This document shows positions 50,909-60,461 of a stretch of DNA of 64,000 nt, piece by piece. Within the stretch, counting starts at the first letter, position 1, and each line of letters opens with the position of its first letter. A model generated the notes under the pieces. That model worked only from the letters and a program-made list of their open reading frames with translations. It was not told the origin of the DNA and ran no database searches. Where the stretch lies: assembly GCA_947066815.1 (NCBI GenBank), contig CAMSZT010000002.1, positions 62,001 to 126,000 of the forward strand, read 5' to 3'. The position numbers were made by a program, and so were the translations under genes. The stretch is from an uncultured Lachnotalea sp. (GTDB taxonomy: Bacteria > Bacillota > Clostridia > Lachnospirales > Lachnospiraceae).

Positions 50909-51916
50909 ATGGAGGGAATCGCAGTTGCGGGGACACTGGTGGTGGACACCATCAAGATGATAGACGGATATCCGGAGAAGGGCATGATCGCGGATATCAG
51001 CAGGATCAGCCGGGGGATCGGGGGCTGCGCGGCCAACACGGCCTGCGGGGTGAAGCTCCTGGACCCGTCCATTCCGGTGAAAAGTCTGGGATTGGTGGGG
51101 GACGACGACAACGGGGCCTTTGTGATCGAACAGCTTTCCGGATACGGGATCGATGCGGCGGGGATCCGGAAGACAACGGAGGCGGCGACCTCCTTCTCCG
51201 ACGTGATGACCATAGAGAGTACGGGGGAGCGGACTTTTTTCCACGACCGGGGAGCCTGCCGCCTGTTTGCGCCGGAGCATGTGGATCTGGAGGCGCTGGG
51301 TGTGCGGCTTTTGCTGTTGGGCTATGGGGCCTTGCTCGACAGCATGGACCGGGAGGACGCAGAGTACGGCACGATGATGGCCAGGTTTCTTCATGACGTG
51401 AAGGAGAGAGGGATCCTGACGGCCATGGATGTGGCCAGCACCAGAGGGGCGGAGCGGATGAAGCAGCTGGTGCTCCCGTCTTTAAAGTATACGGATCATC
51501 TGATCGTCAACGAGGTGGAAGGCGGGATGCTGGCAGGGATCGCACCGAGGGATGCGGACGGAAACCTTAAGAGAGAGCGGCTTCCGGAGATCTGCGGGAC
51601 GCTCAAGGAGGCCGGCGTGGCGCAATGGGTGGTGATCCACGCGCCGGAGCTGGGCTGTGCCGTGGACGAGAATGGGGCGTACTTCGAGGAGCCTTCGCTC
51701 ACGCTTCCCAAGGGGTATATCGTGGGAGCCGTGGGGGCGGGGGATGCCTTCTGCGCGGGAGTGCTCTACGCTGTCTACAGGGGGCTTTCTGTGACAGAGG
51801 CCCTGCGCATGGGCGCGGCCACGGCCGCCGCAAACCTCTCTGCCGGCGACGCGATCGGCGGCCTCCGTTCCGTCGCCGAGACGAGAAAGCTGTATGAGGC
51901 ATATGGGGTGAAGTGA
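50909..51916 (+). CDS. PfkB-family carbohydrate kinase
   Basis: 335 residues. Ribokinase fold with the N-terminal GIGGCAANTA and the C-terminal catalytic motif GAVGAGDAFCAG (Asp is the base). It phosphorylates a sugar or nucleoside hydroxyl with ATP; the substrate is unknown. ATG 50909 follows GGGGAGG. It lies between rho and a decayed gene with no sugar transporter nearby. Confidence 0.9.
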   Translation: MEGIAVAGTLVVDTIKMIDGYPEKGMIADISRISRGIGGCAANTACGVKLLDPSIPVKSLGLVGDDDNGAFVIEQLSGYGIDAAGIRKTTEAATSFSDVMTIESTGERTFFHDRGACRLFAPEHVDLEALGVRLLLLGYGALLDSMDREDAEYGTMMARFLHDVKERGILTAMDVASTRGAERMKQLVLPSLKYTDHLIVNEVEGGMLAGIAPRDADGNLKRERLPEICGTLKEAGVAQWVVIHAPELGCAVDENGAYFEEPSLTLPKGYIVGAVGAGDAFCAGVLYAVYRGLSVTEALRMGAATAAANLSAGDAIGGLRSVAETRKLYEAYGVK

Positions 51917-51934
51917 GTTTTTGAGGAGGCGCCT

Positions 51935-52676
51935 ATGGGAATATTTCTTAACACGACGATCCCTTATGAAGCATACCGGGCGGTGGCGTCCACAAGATTT
52001 TTTGTGGATAAAAGCCTGATGATCGAAGAACTCCTGAATGGTCTGGAGCTTGACGGCCAGAGATATGTCTGTATTACCAGGCCGCGCCGTTTTGGAAAGA
52101 CAGTGATGGCTGCGATGCTGGCTGCATTTATGGGAAAGGCGGCTGACAGCAGCCTGGTCTTTGACCGGCTGGCCATTGCAGGAAAAGAGCAGTATAAGAA
52201 GCATCGGAACATCCATGATGTGTTTTATCTTGATCTCAGCCGGATGCCGGAGAACTGCTCTTCCTATGGATCCTATATCTCCCGTATATTAAATGGAAGA
52301 AATCCTCAAATTTGCCCATGACACGGAAGCGCCGATCTTGTCTTATAACAGTGAGAGTGAGCTGGCGGCAGTGGTCAACCTGGTCTATCTGTCGGCGCGG
52401 GATAAGTACCGCGTGGAGCGGGAAGACAAGGCGGGAGAAGGATATGTGGATTTCATCTTCTATCCGGAACGGAAAAATGCGGACGCGCTTATTTTAGAAT
52501 TAAAGATCGACGGCACGCCGGAGGAAGCAATCCGGCAGATCCGGGATCAAAATTATGCCCTGCGTTTTAAGGGAAAGCTGGGGGAGGCTCCTAAATATCC
52601 GGGAAGGATCCTGGCTGTCGGGATCAGCTATGACAGGAAGACCAAAAAACATTTCTGTAAAGTCGAAGTCCTGTGA
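51935..52676 (+). pseudogene. AAA-ATPase-like/PD-(D/E)XK protein, internally deleted and frameshifted
   Basis: The first frame (51935-52321) has the N-terminus of the AAA-ATPase-like family: FFVDKSLMIEELL and the P-loop-like TRPRRFGKTVM. It ends in a shifted tail after SRIL. A second frame (52293-52676) carries the family's C-terminal nuclease-like domain: GYVDFIFYPE and ALILELKIDG, with the Asp and Glu-x-Lys of PD-(D/E)XK. Intact members are some 500-550 residues, so about half is lost around 52290, with a change of frame. The gene is also more A/T-rich than its surroundings. Confidence 0.8.
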
Positions 52677-52702
52677 TAGGATACAGAGAAGAAAACTGAT
52701 AT

Positions 52703-52746
52703 AACGGCGCACCGACCTTTCTGCGCAGGAAGATCGGTGCGCCGTT
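52703..52746. terminator. Bidirectional terminator hairpin
   Basis: AACGGCGCACCGA pairs with TCGGTGCGCCGTT (52703-52715 with 52734-52746), and the stem continues inward. It lies between the pseudogene and the convergent SGNH gene. Confidence 0.8.
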
Positions 52747-52752
52747 TCACAG

Positions 52753-53391
52753 TCAGGACTTTTCGAAATACTCTCTCACGATCCCGGTGAATGCCTCCGC
52801 CAGCTTCGCATGTCCTTCTGTTTTCAGATGGATGCCGTCTTTTACCAGGTTATCCTCCGTGAGGACTGTCTGTGCGTTAAAGTACAGGCAGTCCAATTCT
52901 TTTGCGAGGGCCTCATACCGGGGCGGGAGCTCCCTCACTTTTCTGGCGGAGGAGGCGTCAAAGCAGTACTCCTCCCTGGCAGGGGCCATGGGGCCTGGAG
53001 CTGCCAGCAGGATGGCCGGCATGGGATATTTGTCCACCGGATAATAGAAGCGGAGCTTCCGGATCAGGTTGGACATGCCCTCGGTGATCTCCCCGGAGGA
53101 GACGCAGAAGCGGGGCTTGGTATCGTTGGTGCCCAGCATGATGATGACAAGATCCAGGGGCGCATGGCTTAAGATGCAGGGGGCGACGGTATCCAGCCCG
53201 TTCCGATAGGGCTCCAGGTAGTCCGTAAAAGCGGTGGTCCGCCCGTTTAAGCCCTCCTCGATCACATGGAAGCCGTCCCCCAGGGCGGCCGCCATGAGTC
53301 CGGGCCACCGTTCCGTCTCCGTAAAGCGGCGGTTTTCCATGGGCGCATAGCCCCAGGTGTTGGAATCTCCGAAGCAGAGAATGTTATACAT
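52753..53391 (-). CDS. SGNH/GDSL-family hydrolase
   Basis: 212 residues. Block I FGDSN with nucleophile Ser10, block III GTND, and DGIHLKTEGH supplying the Asp/His pair. Intracellular, as no signal peptide is present; close to arylesterase/acyl-thioesterase members. Substrate unknown. ATG 53391 follows AAGGAGG on the complement strand. It comes 69 bases after aroC on the same strand and is probably in the same transcript. Confidence 0.9.
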   Translation of the reverse strand: MYNILCFGDSNTWGYAPMENRRFTETERWPGLMAAALGDGFHVIEEGLNGRTTAFTDYLEPYRNGLDTVAPCILSHAPLDLVIIMLGTNDTKPRFCVSSGEITEGMSNLIRKLRFYYPVDKYPMPAILLAAPGPMAPAREEYCFDASSARKVRELPPRYEALAKELDCLYFNAQTVLTEDNLVKDGIHLKTEGHAKLAEAFTGIVREYFEKS

Positions 53392-53459
53392 AAAAGAAAT
53401 ACCTCCTTATTTGTGGTGTGGAGCCGGCCGGCGTGGGAACAGCCTGTGTCCGGCAGGTT

Positions 53460-54593
53460 TCAGGATCCTTCCGGCCGGCCGCCGGCATCGTCACGGCCAA
53501 AGAAACGGCAGACGAGGTCCATCCGGGCCGTCATCCCCGCAAACAGCATGTCCACCAGGGTGACCGCCGTCATGGCCTCCACCACCACCACGGCCCGGGG
53601 GACGATCATGGGGTCGTGGCGTCCTTTGACGGAAATGGTGACCGGACGGCCCTCGCGGGTGACAGTCCGCTGTTCCTTTGCGATGGAGGGCGTCGGTTTC
53701 ACGGCGGCCCGGATGAGGATATCGGAGCCGTCGCTCAAGCCCCCCAGGATCCCGCCCGCGTGGTTGGAGGCCTTCCTGAGAGGGCCTCCCTCCCGGTCCG
53801 GCGGGAGGAAGGGATCGTTGTTTTTGGAGCCGGAGCTTCTCGCCGCGGCGAAGCCGTCGCCGATCTCCACGCCCTTGACGGCGCCGATGGAGAACAGCGC
53901 CCTGGAAAGGCCTGCATCCAGCTTTTCAAAGACAGGCTCCCCGATGCCGGCGGGCATGTTCCTGACCCGGCAGGCGATGATGCCGCCCATGGAATCCTGT
54001 TCGGCCATCCGCCGCTCAGCCGCCTCGCGGACCCGCTCGGCCGCCGAGAGATCCGGCATATAAAACGGATTTTCACTGCAGAGGGAGAGATCCACGGTCT
54101 CGCAGCGGATCCCGCCGATCTCCTCCGCGTAGGCGCGGACCTCGATGCCCAGGGCGGCCAGGATCTTCATGGCGACGGCGCCCGCCGCCACCCGCCCGAT
54201 GGTCTCCCTGCCAGAGGAGCGCCCGCCGCCCCGGTGATCCCGAAAGCCGTACTTTGCGTCAAAGCCGTAATCGGCGTGGCCGGGCCGGTAACAGGAGGCG
54301 ATCTCCGAATAATCCCCGGACCGCTGGTCTTTATTGAAGACCACCATGGAGATGGGGGTGCCGGTGGTGAGGCCGCCAAAGACGCCGGAGAGGATCTCCA
54401 CCGTGTCGTCCTCGGCCCGCTTCGTGGTGTAGCGGCTCCGGCCGGGCCTTCTCCTGTCTAAAAACGCCTGGATGTCCTCCGCGCAGAGGGGGAGCCCGGC
54501 GGGACAGCCGTCCACGACAACGCCCAGCCCCCTTCCGTGGGATTCTCCCCAGGTGGCGAGGGTAAACAGTTTTCCGTATGTTGAACCTGACAT
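53460..54593 (-). CDS. aroC: Chorismate synthase
   Basis: 377 residues. Last step of the shikimate pathway: EPSP to chorismate with reduced FMN. Family signatures are GESHGRGLGVVVDGCPAG, RPGHADYGFDAKYGFRDHRGGGRSSGRET and HDPMIVPRAVVVVEAM. ATG 54593 follows GGAGG. No other aro gene is adjacent. The C-terminal 10 residues (DDAGGRPEGS) are flexible. Confidence 0.97.
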   Translation of the reverse strand: MSGSTYGKLFTLATWGESHGRGLGVVVDGCPAGLPLCAEDIQAFLDRRRPGRSRYTTKRAEDDTVEILSGVFGGLTTGTPISMVVFNKDQRSGDYSEIASCYRPGHADYGFDAKYGFRDHRGGGRSSGRETIGRVAAGAVAMKILAALGIEVRAYAEEIGGIRCETVDLSLCSENPFYMPDLSAAERVREAAERRMAEQDSMGGIIACRVRNMPAGIGEPVFEKLDAGLSRALFSIGAVKGVEIGDGFAAARSSGSKNNDPFLPPDREGGPLRKASNHAGGILGGLSDGSDILIRAAVKPTPSIAKEQRTVTREGRPVTISVKGRHDPMIVPRAVVVVEAMTAVTLVDMLFAGMTARMDLVCRFFGRDDAGGRPEGS

Positions 54594-54626
54594 GGGAACC
54601 TCCGATCTGAAATGGTTTCTATGGTC

Positions 54627-54655
54627 ATTATAGACTATGGGAGGAGGGAGGGCAA
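54627..54655 (-). promoter_or_regulatory. aroC: aroC promoter
   Basis: On the complement strand TTGCCC (54650-54655), 17 bases, TATAAT (54627-54632). Confidence 0.65.
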
Positions 54656-54697
54656 TGCAAATTTCGAAAAATCCGGAAGCGCGGGCAAAAAACAGGG

Positions 54698-54726
54698 TTG
54701 AGTTTTGGATAGAAGTTTTTTATAAT
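54698..54726 (+). promoter_or_regulatory. Promoter of the HAD phosphatase gene
   Basis: TTGAGT (54698-54703), 17 bases, TATAAT (54721-54726). Confidence 0.7.
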
Positions 54727-54805
54727 GACGGAGGAAGTTTTTGGCGTGCGGCGGGCCCGGAGGATCTGCGGCCGGCCGGAAGGTGCAGAAGAACGGAGAG
54801 AGAAC

Positions 54806-55474
54806 ATGTTAAAGAGCATTATTTTTGATATGGACGGGGTGCTGGTCAACAGTGAGCCGGTCCATTACAGAGCCTATCTGATGGCTTTGGAGCCCTGGGG
54901 GAAGACCTTTTCCTACGAGGAATATAAAACCTATATCGGCACCACCAACGCGGTGATCCTGGACGGGCTGATCGAAAAGTTTAAGCTGCCCCTCACCAGA
55001 GAAGAATTCAACGAACGGATGAAGGAGAAGAAGGCGTATCTCTATGAGCGGGACGGCTATCCGGGGATCGACGGCGTGCCGGAGATGCTGGCGTGCCTGA
55101 AGGAGGCCGGTTACTCGCTGGCGGTGGCCTCCTGTTCCCCCTATGAAAATATCATCCGGGCGACGAAGGCCCTGGGGATCCACGGGTATTTTGACGTGCT
55201 GGTGAGCGGGGAGAGCGTGGAACGGCCGAAGCCGGCGCCGGATGTATTTTTAAAAGCGGCCGAAGCGCTTGGGGCGGCGCCGGAGGACTGTCTGGTGGTG
55301 GAGGATTCCTGCAACGGAGTCCGTGCGGCAAAACGTGCGGGCATGGCGTGCCTCGGCTTTGTGAACCCGGATTCCGGCGGTCAGGACCTCTCCTGCGCCG
55401 ACAGGCTCACGGATTCCTTCCGGCCGGTGGACGCCGCCTTCGCGGAGGCGGTGTACCGGAGAGGGAGACGGTAA
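54806..55474 (+). CDS. HAD-superfamily hydrolase, beta-phosphoglucomutase-like
   Basis: 222 residues. Motif I DMDGVLVNSEP, motif II S in VASCSP, motif III Lys in RPKPAPD and motif IV VVEDSCNGVRAA. The subclass (cap I, four-helix) is that of beta-phosphoglucomutases and sugar-phosphate phosphatases. Substrate unknown. ATG 54806 follows GGAGAG. Divergent from aroC. Confidence 0.92.
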   Translation: MLKSIIFDMDGVLVNSEPVHYRAYLMALEPWGKTFSYEEYKTYIGTTNAVILDGLIEKFKLPLTREEFNERMKEKKAYLYERDGYPGIDGVPEMLACLKEAGYSLAVASCSPYENIIRATKALGIHGYFDVLVSGESVERPKPAPDVFLKAAEALGAAPEDCLVVEDSCNGVRAAKRAGMACLGFVNPDSGGQDLSCADRLTDSFRPVDAAFAEAVYRRGRR

Positions 55475-55510
55475 ACATCGGACAAGTCCGAGAAACGGGC
55501 GGTCATACAG

Positions 55511-55538
55511 AAAGGGAGCGGAATCCGCCGCTCCCTTT
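55511..55538. terminator. Bidirectional terminator hairpin
   Basis: AAAGGGAGCGG pairs perfectly with CCGCTCCCTTT (55511-55521 with 55528-55538), with A/T-rich outer ends, between two convergent genes. Confidence 0.8.
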
Positions 55539-55571
55539 CGCCGTGTGCGTTTTCTGTCCAGCCGAGAAGGC

Positions 55572-56375
55572 TTACAGGTCCAGCCGCTCCCGGTCGTCCG
55601 GCACATACAGATTGCCGGAGTAATAGCGTTTCCCCTCGGCGAGGTAGCGTTCCTTCCGATGTCTGAGATCCTTGTCCTCGGTGTGCCAAAGGACGAGATT
55701 GGGGATCCGGAGGCTTTCCGCCAGCTCGCAGGCGTCCTTCACGGTGCTGTGGTGCTTTTCGTAGGGCTTGAACCGTTCCCGGTCGCCGTAGAGGCAGAAG
55801 GCCTCGTGGAGGAGCCAGCTGCTCCCGGCCACATAGCGTTCACAGCCGGGATTGTAGGGCTCGTCGCCGGCGCAGGTCAGCTTCCTCCCGTTTTTTAAGA
55901 CGGTGGTGAAGCCGAACTGCTTTGCCTTGGTGGACAGGATGTCAAAGAAGGTGACGTCGTAGTCCAGGATCTGCCTGGTCTCCCCGTCGGAGACAGGGAT
56001 CAGCAGGATCCGGTCTCCGATGCAGTTACAGAATTTTTTCTGGATGGTCAGGGCACACAGGGTGCGGATGGTGTCCATCAGCCCTTCATGGCAGTAAATG
56101 TTCAGGTTTCCCTCATAGCTTCCCTTTAAGATGGCAGTGGCGGTCATGCGGATCATCCAGACCATGCCGAGGATGTGGTCGTTGTGCTCGTGGGTGACGA
56201 AAATGTGATGGATCCTGGTCAGGGGCACCTCCATGTCCTCCAGAACCGTGAGGATCCCGTTGCCGCCCCCCGCGTCCACAAGGAAAAATTCTTCCCCGTC
56301 CCGGATGGCAAAACAGGTATTGTAACAGCGGGTGGCCTGGGCGTTTCCCGTGCCGAACACATAAAGTTCTTCCAT
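55572..56375 (-). CDS. Metallo-beta-lactamase-fold hydrolase
   Basis: 267 residues. The metal site THEHNDH (61-67) is the HxHxDH motif, with later His and Asp ligands in LLHEAFC and VLWHTED. The layout (FGTGNAQATRCYNTC at the start, two long loops) resembles RNase Z-type and arylsulfatase-type MBL proteins. Substrate unknown. ATG 56375 follows GGGAGGAATG on the complement strand. Confidence 0.87.
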   Translation of the reverse strand: MEELYVFGTGNAQATRCYNTCFAIRDGEEFFLVDAGGGNGILTVLEDMEVPLTRIHHIFVTHEHNDHILGMVWMIRMTATAILKGSYEGNLNIYCHEGLMDTIRTLCALTIQKKFCNCIGDRILLIPVSDGETRQILDYDVTFFDILSTKAKQFGFTTVLKNGRKLTCAGDEPYNPGCERYVAGSSWLLHEAFCLYGDRERFKPYEKHHSTVKDACELAESLRIPNLVLWHTEDKDLRHRKERYLAEGKRYYSGNLYVPDDRERLDL

Positions 56376-56475
56376 GGATCATTCCTCCCGAAATAGAATT
56401 CTGTCGGCATTATATCACGCGGGGCGTTGGTTTGCAAGGCTCGGGACGCTGCCCGGAAGCCGCCGGATCCTCTTA

Positions 56476-56504
56476 TTGACAGGAGGATGAAAAGTCTCTA
56501 TAAT
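56476..56504 (+). promoter_or_regulatory. Promoter of the first MATE gene
   Basis: Perfect TTGACA (56476-56481), 17 bases, TATAAT (56499-56504). Confidence 0.88.
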
Positions 56505-56558
56505 GAGGGACGCAGTCATATAAATGCTTTTTGGATTTCAGCAAAGGAGATGACAGTT

Positions 56559-57905
56559 TTGGCAAAAAGTATGACGGAAGGAAGGCCTTTTCAGCTGATC
56601 CTTAAGTTTGCCCTCCCGCTGCTTGTGGGGAATCTGCTCCAGCAGACCTACAACATCATCGACGCGGCCATCGTGGGACGGGTGCTGGGGGCGGACGCTC
56701 TGGCCAGTGTCGGTTCCACCAGCAGCGTCCAGTTCATGGTGCTGGGCTTCTGCATCGGATGCTGTACCGGCTTCGGGGTGCCGGTGGCGAAGTGCTTCGG
56801 GGCGGAGCGGCTGGAAAAAATGAAACATTACATATTCAGCGCGGCGGCCCTGACAGGGATGGTGGCAGTGATCCTGACGGCCCTCTGCACCCTGCTCTGT
56901 CCCTGGATCCTTAAGATCCTCTCCGTGTCGGAGGAGCTCTACGGGAATGCGTACCGCTATCTGCTGGTGATCTTCCTGGGGCTTCCCTTTACACTCCTGT
57001 ATAATCTGCTGGCCGGTATCCTGAGGGCGGTGGGGGACAGCCGGACGCCCTTTGTCTTCCTGGTGATCTCGGCGGGGTTAAATGTGGTCCTGGACCTTCT
57101 GTGCATCCTGGGCTTTGGCTGGGGCTGCGCCGGGGCGGCCATTGCCACCGTTGCATCCCAGGCCGTCAGCGGGATCCTGTGCCTGGGCTTTATTTACAAG
57201 AAGGTGGAGCTTCTCCATCCGGGGCGGGAAAACTGCCGCCTGGAGGGGGATGTTTCGAGAGAGCTTTTGTCCATGGGCCTTCCCATGGGCTTTCAGTTTT
57301 CCATTACGGCCATAGGGAGCATGGTCATGCAGTCGGCCAACAACGGCCTGGGGAGCGTGTATGTGTCCGGATTTACGGCGGCTTTGAAGATCAAGCAGTT
57401 TGCCATGTGCCCCTTCGATGCCATCGCCTCCTCGGTGTCCGTATTCTGCGGGCAGAACCTGGGAGCGGGGCGGCTGGACCGGATCCGGAGGGGCGTGAGG
57501 GAGGGGAGCACCATCGCCGTCTCCTACGGGATCTTTGTCGGGCTGGCGCTGATCTTCGGCGGAAGGTATCTTTCCATGCTGTTTGTCGGAAGCGGGGCCG
57601 GAATGGTGCTGGACGCGGCGGCCAGATACCTGCGCTGCCTGGGATATTTTTTCTGGAGCCTGGGGCTCTTAAATGTGATCCGTCTGAGCATCCAGGGGCT
57701 TGGCTACGCGGGCCGGGCCATCTTTTCCGGGGTGGTGGAGATGATCGCCAGGAGCACGGTGAGCCTCTGCTTTGTGGGCTCCTTTGGCTTTACGGCGATC
57801 TGTTTCGCGGACCAGACGGCCTGGGTGTCGGCCTGCCTGTATCTGCTGCCGGTCTACTTCCTGTGTATCCGGGGGACGGAGAAAAAGCTGGCGCAGAAAA
57901 GCTGA
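56559..57905 (+). CDS. MATE-family efflux protein
   Basis: 448 residues, 12 membrane helices in two halves. It starts with the family pattern MTEGRPFQLILKFALPLLVGNLLQ in part, and has the repeated NIIDAAIVGR and AVGDSRTP segments. It exports cationic drugs or metabolites by Na+ or H+ antiport. The start is TTG 56559, nine bases after AAAGGAG; ATG 56550 touches the ribosome site and is unlikely. It lies just before the C-S lyase pair but the latter has its own promoter. Confidence 0.9.
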   Translation: MAKSMTEGRPFQLILKFALPLLVGNLLQQTYNIIDAAIVGRVLGADALASVGSTSSVQFMVLGFCIGCCTGFGVPVAKCFGAERLEKMKHYIFSAAALTGMVAVILTALCTLLCPWILKILSVSEELYGNAYRYLLVIFLGLPFTLLYNLLAGILRAVGDSRTPFVFLVISAGLNVVLDLLCILGFGWGCAGAAIATVASQAVSGILCLGFIYKKVELLHPGRENCRLEGDVSRELLSMGLPMGFQFSITAIGSMVMQSANNGLGSVYVSGFTAALKIKQFAMCPFDAIASSVSVFCGQNLGAGRLDRIRRGVREGSTIAVSYGIFVGLALIFGGRYLSMLFVGSGAGMVLDAAARYLRCLGYFFWSLGLLNVIRLSIQGLGYAGRAIFSGVVEMIARSTVSLCFVGSFGFTAICFADQTAWVSACLYLLPVYFLCIRGTEKKLAQKS

Positions 57906-57954
57906 CGGATGTCCGGAAGCCCGGGCTGACGCAAAGATGCGGGGAGAGCCCGGG

Positions 57955-57983
57955 TTGACAGGCTGTCGGGAGAATGCTATACT
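57955..57983 (+). promoter_or_regulatory. Promoter of the C-S lyase operon
   Basis: TTGACA (57955-57960), 17 bases, TATACT (57978-57983). No T-box or S-box motif follows. Confidence 0.85.
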
Positions 57984-58032
57984 CCTATCAAAATACTATG
58001 TGAATGTCCGGCAAATAAAGGAGGAACTATTT

Positions 58033-59244
58033 ATGGGATATGGGATCGAGACCCGGTGCTGCCACGGGGTCACAAAGATCGTGGAGGAGCATTCCTTCGG
58101 GGCGGTCAGTGTGCCGATCTATCAGACGGCTACCTTTGCCCACAGGGGCATCGGGGAATCCACCGGCCATGATTACAGCAGGGTGAGCAACCCCACCCGG
58201 GATGAGCTGGAGCAGACGGTATCGTCCCTGGAGGGGGCCGTGGATACGCTGGCCTTTTCTTCCGGGATGGCGGCGGTCTCCCTGGCTCTGGAATTGTTTG
58301 ACGGAGGGGACCACCTGATCTGCTCCGAGGATCTTTACGGCGGCTCCGTCCGCATGTTTTCGGCGGTGGGGGAGCGGCGCGGCCTGAGTTTTTCCTATGT
58401 CTGTACCTCCGACGAGAGGCTCGTGGAGGCGGCCGTCCGGCCGGAGACGAAGGCTCTCTACATCGAGACGCCCAGCAATCCCACCATGCAGATCACGGAC
58501 CTTCGGGCCATGAAGGCACTGGCGGACAGGCATCATTTGCTTCTGATCGTGGACAATACCTTTTTGAGTCCCTACTTCCAGCGGCCTCTGGAGCTGGGGG
58601 CGGATCTGGTGATCCACAGCGGGACCAAATACCTGGCCGGGCACAACGACACGCTGGCCGGGTTCCTCTGCGTGAGGGATAAGGGGACCGCGGAGCGGCT
58701 CCGCTATCTTTACAAGACGGTAGGAAACTGTCTGTCGCCCTTTGACAGCTATCTGACCCTCCGGGGGATCAAGACCCTGGCGGTCCGCATGGAGCGGCAG
58801 CAGGCAAATGCCATGGCCCTGGCGGAATGGCTGAAGGGGCAGAGGAAGGTGGAGCAGGTGTTTTACGCGGGCCTGCCGGAACATCCCGGCCACCAGGTAC
58901 AAAAAGGGCAGGGCGACGGCTTTGGGAGCATGATTTCCTTCACCGTGGATACGGAGGAGACGGCGAGGCGGATCCTGGAACGGGTGCGCCTGATCGTCTA
59001 CGCGGAAAGCCTGGGAGGGGTGGAGTCGCTGATCACCTACCCGCTGCTCCAGACCCACAGCGACGTTCCGAAGGAGGTGCGGGAGCACCTTGGGATCACG
59101 GAGCGGTTCCTGCGGCTTTCCGTGGGGATCGAGAATGCAGAGGATCTGATCGGGGATCTGGCCCAGGCCATGGAGGACAGGGAAGAGGGACACGGCGAAA
59201 TAGCCGGGAGGACAGACGGGGAGGAAAACCAGGATGAAGTTTGA
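58033..59244 (+). CDS. Cys/Met-metabolism PLP enzyme (cystathionine/methionine gamma-lyase type)
   Basis: 403 residues. PLP-binding Lys199 in HSGTKYLAGHND; SSGMAA and ETPSNPTM are family signatures. It splits or makes C-S bonds at C-gamma or C-beta of cystathionine, homocysteine, methionine or cysteine; the exact reaction cannot be read. The C-terminal 25 residues are unusually acidic and basic mixed, extending past the family end. ATG 58033 follows AAGGAGG. Its end overlaps the next gene by 11 bases. Confidence 0.92.
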   Translation: MGYGIETRCCHGVTKIVEEHSFGAVSVPIYQTATFAHRGIGESTGHDYSRVSNPTRDELEQTVSSLEGAVDTLAFSSGMAAVSLALELFDGGDHLICSEDLYGGSVRMFSAVGERRGLSFSYVCTSDERLVEAAVRPETKALYIETPSNPTMQITDLRAMKALADRHHLLLIVDNTFLSPYFQRPLELGADLVIHSGTKYLAGHNDTLAGFLCVRDKGTAERLRYLYKTVGNCLSPFDSYLTLRGIKTLAVRMERQQANAMALAEWLKGQRKVEQVFYAGLPEHPGHQVQKGQGDGFGSMISFTVDTEETARRILERVRLIVYAESLGGVESLITYPLLQTHSDVPKEVREHLGITERFLRLSVGIENAEDLIGDLAQAMEDREEGHGEIAGRTDGEENQDEV

Positions 59245-60421
59245 TCTTGACAAGGTGGTAGACCGGAGAGGCACTAACTGCCTGAAATATGATTTTGCGG
59301 CGGAGCGGGGAAAAAAGGAGGATATCCTTCCCCTCTGGGTGGCCGACATGGATTTCCCGGCTGCCCCCGGCATTCTGGATCGTCTGAGGAGGGCCGTGGA
59401 CCACGGGATCTTCGGATACAGCGACGCGAAGGCGGACTATTTTGCGGCGGTCTCCGGCTGGTATCTGGAAAAATTCGGCTGGGAGACAAAGGAGGAATGG
59501 CTGATCCGGACGCCGGGGGTGGTATTCGCCCTGGCGGCGGCAGTCCGGGCCTTCACGGAGGAGGGGGACGGCGTCCTTCTGCAGCAGCCGGTCTATTATC
59601 CCTTCCGGGAGGTCATCGAGAGCAATCACCGGAGGGTGGTCAACAGTCCTCTGAAGGAGGTACAGGGCCGCTATGAGATGGATTTCGAGGATCTGGAGAA
59701 CAAGATCCGGGAGCATCAGGTCCGGCTGCTCCTGCTCTGCAGCCCCCACAATCCGGTGGGGCGGGTCTGGACGGAGGAGGAGCTTAAACGGCTGGGGGAG
59801 ATCTGCCTGAGACATGGCGTGACGGTGGTCAGCGACGAGATCCACAGCGACTTCACCTATCCCGGCCATGAACACAGGGTGTTTGCCTCCCTGTCGGAGG
59901 AGCTGGCGGGGATCAGCGTGATCTGCACGGCCCCCAGTAAGACCTTCAATATCGCGGGGCTGCAGATCTCCAACATTTTCATATCGGATCCGGAGCTTCG
60001 GGAAAAATTTCGGAGAGCCGTGGACGGAGCCGGCTACAGCCAGGTGAACCTGATGGGGCTTTTGGCCTGCCAGGCCGCCTATGAGACCGGCGGGGAGTGG
60101 CTTTCCCAGGTAAAAGGATATCTCCTGGAAAACCTCTCCTATGTGCGGGATTATCTGCGGGAGAACCTGCCGAAGATCCGGCTGGTGGAGCCGGAGGGGA
60201 CCTATCTTGTCTGGCTGGATCTCAGGGCGCTCGGCCTTACCGAGGAGGAACGGGAGGAGCTTATCGCAGAGAAGGCCGGCCTCTGGCTGGATTCCGGCGC
60301 CATGTTCGGGCCGGCCGGCGAGGGCTTTGAGCGGGTGAACATCGCCTGTCCCAGGAGTGTCCTGAGGGAGGCGCTTGGGAGGCTGTCCCGGGCGGTGGGA
60401 GAGCTGGATAAAAAAGACTGA
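59234..60421 (+). CDS. MalY/PatB-type cystathionine beta-lyase
   Basis: 395 residues. Class I aminotransferase fold with PLP Lys236 (APSKTFNIAGLQ), SPHNPVGRVW and SDEIHSDF, as in MalY/PatB. It cleaves L-cystathionine or cysteine conjugates to a thiol, pyruvate and ammonia. The start ATG 59234 lies inside the preceding gene, so the two lyases are translationally coupled. A second MATE gene follows after 40 bases. Confidence 0.92.
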   Translation: MKFDLDKVVDRRGTNCLKYDFAAERGKKEDILPLWVADMDFPAAPGILDRLRRAVDHGIFGYSDAKADYFAAVSGWYLEKFGWETKEEWLIRTPGVVFALAAAVRAFTEEGDGVLLQQPVYYPFREVIESNHRRVVNSPLKEVQGRYEMDFEDLENKIREHQVRLLLLCSPHNPVGRVWTEEELKRLGEICLRHGVTVVSDEIHSDFTYPGHEHRVFASLSEELAGISVICTAPSKTFNIAGLQISNIFISDPELREKFRRAVDGAGYSQVNLMGLLACQAAYETGGEWLSQVKGYLLENLSYVRDYLRENLPKIRLVEPEGTYLVWLDLRALGLTEEEREELIAEKAGLWLDSGAMFGPAGEGFERVNIACPRSVLREALGRLSRAVGELDKKD

Positions 60422-60461
60422 GAAAAGAGGCTGAAAAGAGCGGCTGAGGGAGTATTCTGAC

